A stretch of DNA of 64,000 nucleotides from Bacteroidota bacterium. Lineage in GTDB: Bacteria > Bacteroidota > Bacteroidia > Bacteroidales > Prolixibacteraceae. Below the pieces are notes generated by a model, which saw only the letters and a program-made list of their open reading frames with translations, did not search any database and was not told the origin of the DNA. The stretch is taken from contig JAJRSD010000018.1 of NCBI GenBank assembly GCA_024278975.1, positions 124,001 to 188,000 on the forward strand, written 5' to 3'. A program made the translations under genes and the position numbers. Below, piece by piece: positions 60,817 through 64,000 of this stretch (position 1 is the stretch's first letter; each line of letters opens with the position of its first letter).

Positions 60817-61844
60817 TCAGCTCTTTCCAACTTTAGCAAAACCGGAAGATGGTCGCTAAAACCTCCCAAATAAGAAAAACCGTAATAAGTTCTTTTGGGT
60901 TTTAAACCGCCGTATTTCTCATCCTTTTCAAATAAAAAAGGGTAATTTATTATTGTTGCATTTTGGGGTTTTACAACAAAACCCGAAGTTGCATTTAACA
61001 ACGCTCCTGAAACAATAATTTGATCGAAGGCAGACCACTGCGATTGATATTTCAAAGTTCCAGATCTGGCTTTTCCCCAATCGAACGACAAATTATATAA
61101 ATCATTTTCAGCTATCTGACTATTTATTCTTTTCGCATATAGTATTTCAGATAAACTTTCGTCTGTTGGATTGTCATTAAAATCTCCCAAAATAATAATC
61201 TTTGGAGAGTGAAATTGCTCAAATAAATCATCTACCTTTTGGCGTAAAAGTTTTGCAGCACTTGCACGCAATTGTTTAGTTTCCAGCAATCCCGAATATC
61301 GTGACGGCCAATGATTTACAAAGAAATGAATTGTGTCGGTACCATTTATCACACCCGACACATAAAGAATTTCTCTTGTTCTTTTAATCGAACCATCACG
61401 ATTTTTCAGTGGATAATATTTATAATTTATCGGAATAAATTGCTCAGTATTATAAAGAAAAGCAACATCGATTCCACGATGATCGGGCGACTCTTTATGA
61501 ATAATTTTATATGGTTGTGATTTTAATGGAGTGTCGGCAATTAACATATCTAACACATCTCGATTTTCAATTTCGCATAAAGCAACAACTGTTGGAATAT
61601 TCCACCCGTCGGCGCTCAAAATAACTTTCGAAGTGTTAAGCAATTTATTGTTTAATCTTTTATATGTCCAGTGTCGATCGCCATCGGGAGTATATTCGTC
61701 ATCCTCGGTATCAGGATTATTTTTTGTATCGAATAAATTCTCAACATTATAAAAAAGGATGGAGATGTGATCGGTCTTTTCCTGAGAAAAAGAAGGGAAA
61801 CCGAATGAAAATAATAGAATAATGATAATTACCCTACTCGTCAT
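60813..61844 (-). CDS. Exported endonuclease/exonuclease/phosphatase-family protein
   Basis: 343 aa from ATG 61844, which gives a signal peptide ([21 protein letters not shown]). EEP fold: [14 protein letters not shown] with metal-binding Asn/Glu, [26 protein letters not shown] and [11 protein letters not shown] with the catalytic Asp-His. The substrate is unknown (nucleic acid or phosphoester). The longer frame to 61943 runs inside the previous gene and would hide the signal peptide. It overlaps that gene by 11 bases, so the two are probably coupled. Confidence 0.88.
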   Translation of the reverse strand: MTSRVIIIILLFSFGFPSFSQEKTDHISILFYNVENLFDTKNNPDTEDDEYTPDGDRHWTYKRLNNKLLNTSKVILSADGWNIPTVVALCEIENRDVLDMLIADTPLKSQPYKIIHKESPDHRGIDVAFLYNTEQFIPINYKYYPLKNRDGSIKRTREILYVSGVINGTDTIHFFVNHWPSRYSGLLETKQLRASAAKLLRQKVDDLFEQFHSPKIIILGDFNDNPTDESLSEILYAKRINSQIAENDLYNLSFDWGKARSGTLKYQSQWSAFDQIIVSGALLNATSGFVVKPQNATIINYPFLFEKDEKYGGLKPKRTYYGFSYLGGFSDHLPVLLKLERAD

Positions 61845-63285
61845 CTTTCTTTTCAATTCTTTCGAATGCCCCCAAATCGGCACCATCGTCGGCAGTCCGG
61901 TCTTTATTGAGGATATCAAGTGGGAATTGTTTTGCATATTCAAACTTGCCTATATCTTTTGCAGGCGACAATGTATCTAAAGCGTAGTTATATTCTTCGT
62001 AGGGATCGACAAACAACGGGTCGTAATCATTGCCTTTCCATACATTCAGATAATGATCTTTATTTGAAGTATCGAATGTATCGGGAACCTGAATAATACA
62101 ATTATCGAACATATAATTAAAAACATTCTCATTATTATTTCCCAATTCAATTTCTAACGGAATATTTCCAAAAACAATACTATTGCCAAAAGTGGCCTTT
62201 TCCAAATCGCCAACATAAGTAACTTTAGAACCTTCTGAATCAGTAATAACTAAAACATTAGAAATTACTACCGACGATGTTGAACGAGGTCTGGTTGAAT
62301 AATTACCCCAATAGTTTGCAATTGTTGAATGATAAAACTCGTATTCGCCCCCAATTAAAAGAGCAACTGTATAAAATCCGCAATTGGCAATTAAATTATT
62401 GTAGCCATATATTTTTGATTTAAGCGCAAATAATCCTGCGTACGCCATATTTTCAATTCTTGAATTGGTAAATTGTAACGACGCAAATCCATCGTCTTCA
62501 ATATTTCCAACCTGCAGCCCAATATTTGCATTTTTGATTGTACAAAAATTTAAAATATTATTGTGGCTGCCCGAGTATAAAACAATACCATTCCATTGAT
62601 CGGGAATATTTTTGTACGAGTCTTCCAATCTGTCGGGTAAAAATGTTATTGGATTCTGAAAAGTTCCGTTTGCCTCAATTTGCCCTTTCACATACAAACC
62701 GGCATCCTTATGAAAAAATATTTTAGCTCCCGGCTCAATTGTTAAAACCGATGTACTATCAACATAAGCGTAATCGTATATTAAATAAGGTTTTTCGGCT
62801 GTCCATGTAGTAGTTTCAAGCCGTTCACCTTTTATTAAAAAAAAGTCCTGTCCGTATGCTACTAATTTTATATCCTGAATATTTGAATTGGTAGTAAATT
62901 CAATTGAGTCTTGAACTACCATCGGAAGATTTTGCCCATTTGGATCAATTGTAACCTCAACAAAAATATAGATACTGTCTTTGGGAGGAACTTCGACTTC
63001 ATAAATTTCGTTACCAGTTTCGCCATTAATATTTAATCTGAAACTAGAAAAATCTCCACCCGCTAAACGAACTCTTGAAATTAACACACTCTCTTCGTAA
63101 GGATTGTGAACCGTAAAATGCTGAGTAGTAGAACCAATTGTAGTGAATATTGTATCGAACGTAATCGTATCTGTCGAGAAAAGTAATTGGGCATCGGGCG
63201 AGGTCATATATCCGTCATCTTCGCACGAAATTAATGCGAAAAATAGAGCAGCTACCACCAATATTTGACGTAGATATTTAATCAA
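61834..63285 (-). CDS. Right-handed beta-helix lipoprotein
   Basis: 483 aa with lipobox FALISC (Cys21). A beta-sandwich-like region (FDTIFTTIGSTTQHFTVHNP) precedes repeated beta-helix strands (WNGIVLYSGSHNNILNFCTIKNANIG, INLIANCG-like NNLIANCGF). It ends with DGADLGAFERI, a common finish of Bacteroidota beta-helix surface proteins. No catalytic residues can be named; a carbohydrate-binding or structural role is possible. First gene of a pair with the EEP protein. Confidence 0.85.
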   Translation of the reverse strand: MIKYLRQILVVAALFFALISCEDDGYMTSPDAQLLFSTDTITFDTIFTTIGSTTQHFTVHNPYEESVLISRVRLAGGDFSSFRLNINGETGNEIYEVEVPPKDSIYIFVEVTIDPNGQNLPMVVQDSIEFTTNSNIQDIKLVAYGQDFFLIKGERLETTTWTAEKPYLIYDYAYVDSTSVLTIEPGAKIFFHKDAGLYVKGQIEANGTFQNPITFLPDRLEDSYKNIPDQWNGIVLYSGSHNNILNFCTIKNANIGLQVGNIEDDGFASLQFTNSRIENMAYAGLFALKSKIYGYNNLIANCGFYTVALLIGGEYEFYHSTIANYWGNYSTRPRSTSSVVISNVLVITDSEGSKVTYVGDLEKATFGNSIVFGNIPLEIELGNNNENVFNYMFDNCIIQVPDTFDTSNKDHYLNVWKGNDYDPLFVDPYEEYNYALDTLSPAKDIGKFEYAKQFPLDILNKDRTADDGADLGAFERIEKKDDE

Positions 63286-63452
63286 TTTGAACGAAATCTT
63301 TAGTTTAATAACGAGTCCCCCTTACTTTTATTATTACAAAGATAAAAAATCAATTCACAAATTTTAACATTTTTTTACAAACATTGATTTTAAAATACAT
63401 ATTTATTGTTTTAGGAAAGTAAAATACTAATTTGAGGATAGAATAAAAATAG

Positions 63453-64000
63453 TTATTTCACGAAATCACTTACAATCTTTACCGCTTCAGCAAGTGCAAT
63501 ATCAAGATTGTCGTTTGTAATTACCACATCAAATTGGCTTGAAAAGCTCAATTCATGCTCTGCTTTTTCAATGCGTATTTGTATTTTATCGTCGGATTCG
63601 GTAGAACGGTTTTTCAGCCGGTTCCGCAACTCGTTTACCGAGGGTGGCTGAACAAAAATAGCAAGTGCCTCATCTCCATAATGTTTTTTTATGTTAAGTC
63701 CGCCAACCACATCAACATCAAAAATAACATTTTGCCCAAGGTTTCGAATACGTTCAACTTCGCTTGTTAAAGTTCCGTAATAAGCTCCGCTATAAACCTC
63801 TTCCCACTCCAAAAATTCATCGTTTTCAATTTTTTGTTGAAACTCTTTTTCAGAAATAAAATAGTAATCTTTTATATGAGTTTCAGTGTGTCGTGGCGGA
63901 CGGCTGGTTACCGAAATAGAAAACTTCAAATTGAGATTTTGTTGAAGCAAATGTTTTACTATTGTTGTTTTTCCTGCTCCTGACGGGGCTGAAAATATAA
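63453..64000 (-). CDS. gmk: Guanylate kinase, 5' end outside window
   Basis: GMP kinase. The frame stays open through the right window edge, reading IFSAPSGAGKTTIVKHLLQQN, i.e. the P-loop, so the gene starts just beyond 64000. Internal ATGs are not the true start. Further motifs: VTSRPPRHTETHIKDYYFI, FLEWEEVYSGAYYGTL, VIFDVDVVGGLNIKK and RLKNRSTESDDKIQIRI. Only a few N-terminal residues are missing. Confidence 0.95.
   Translation of the reverse strand, partial: IFSAPSGAGKTTIVKHLLQQNLNLKFSISVTSRPPRHTETHIKDYYFISEKEFQQKIENDEFLEWEEVYSGAYYGTLTSEVERIRNLGQNVIFDVDVVGGLNIKKHYGDEALAIFVQPPSVNELRNRLKNRSTESDDKIQIRIEKAEHELSFSSQFDVVITNDNLDIALAEAVKIVSDFVK

Overview
The window is an AT-rich chromosomal stretch of a Bacteroidota bacterium, most likely a marine or anaerobic member of the Marinilabiliales/Prolixibacteraceae type. 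Supporting markers are gliding and type IX secretion genes (a GldF-GldG fusion, GldB, GldJ, PorU, PorV), a complete RnfBCDGEA ion pump, the TAnnTTTG type of -7 promoter box, weak Shine-Dalgarno sites, and Bacteroidota-specific small families such as the DUF2795 protein. The genus placement is inference. The gene content is mostly housekeeping; no prophage, IS element or CRISPR array is visible.

Layout. 1-4.6 kb (minus strand): a tightly packed five-gene signalling operon with a six-TM histidine kinase, a stand-alone receiver, a receiver-HisKA_2 kinase, a LytTR response regulator with an in-frame stop in its DNA-binding domain, and a PhcB-like SAM methyltransferase. 4.9-11.7 kb (minus): a DEDDh exonuclease, dnaN, gldFG, lpxB, a small membrane protein and surE. 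11.9-15 kb: an S9 peptidase and carbonic anhydrase (plus), then tRNA-Cys (minus). 15.1-18 kb (minus): a possible 58-aa protein, a TlpA-like thioredoxin, purC and phoH. 18.1-20.2 kb (plus): mazG and a frameshifted alanine/saccharopine-dehydrogenase-like gene. 20.4-32.7 kb (mostly minus): a DUF2795 protein, cobalamin adenosyltransferase, an ABC ATPase, a DUF4861 lipoprotein, yccF (plus), pbpC, a DUF433/DUF5615 toxin-antitoxin-like pair and a giant alpha-2-macroglobulin.

32.9-41.1 kb (plus): a KefF-like reductase with a CPA2 antiporter, a strong terminator, then an rseC-rnfBCDGEA operon whose rseC lacks a standard start codon. 41.3-49.2 kb: an orphan YefM-type antitoxin, gldB (minus), nadE behind a heptanucleotide repeat, a Crp/Fnr regulator behind a palindrome, a PgpH-like c-di-AMP phosphodiesterase and an S41 protease lipoprotein. 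49.3-55.8 kb (minus): a thioredoxin-like protein, a CoA-binding protein, ispF, porV and porU. 56-64 kb: gldJ and murF (plus), thioredoxin (minus), a CCA-adding-type nucleotidyltransferase (plus), an exported endonuclease/phosphatase-family protein, a beta-helix lipoprotein and the 3' part of gmk (minus).

How the genes fit together. PorU/PorV/GldJ belong to type IX secretion; GldB and GldFG are gliding-associated. Rnf with RseC couples ferredoxin/NAD redox chemistry to an ion gradient. PBP1C with alpha-2-macroglobulin is a known envelope pairing. The most notable locus is the first operon, whose content recalls the Ralstonia phcBSR(Q) cell-density system. Three separate single-base anomalies (the stop in the LytTR gene, the frameshift near 20.03 kb and the missing start of rseC) are either real gene decay or recoding, or base-level errors in the assembly.
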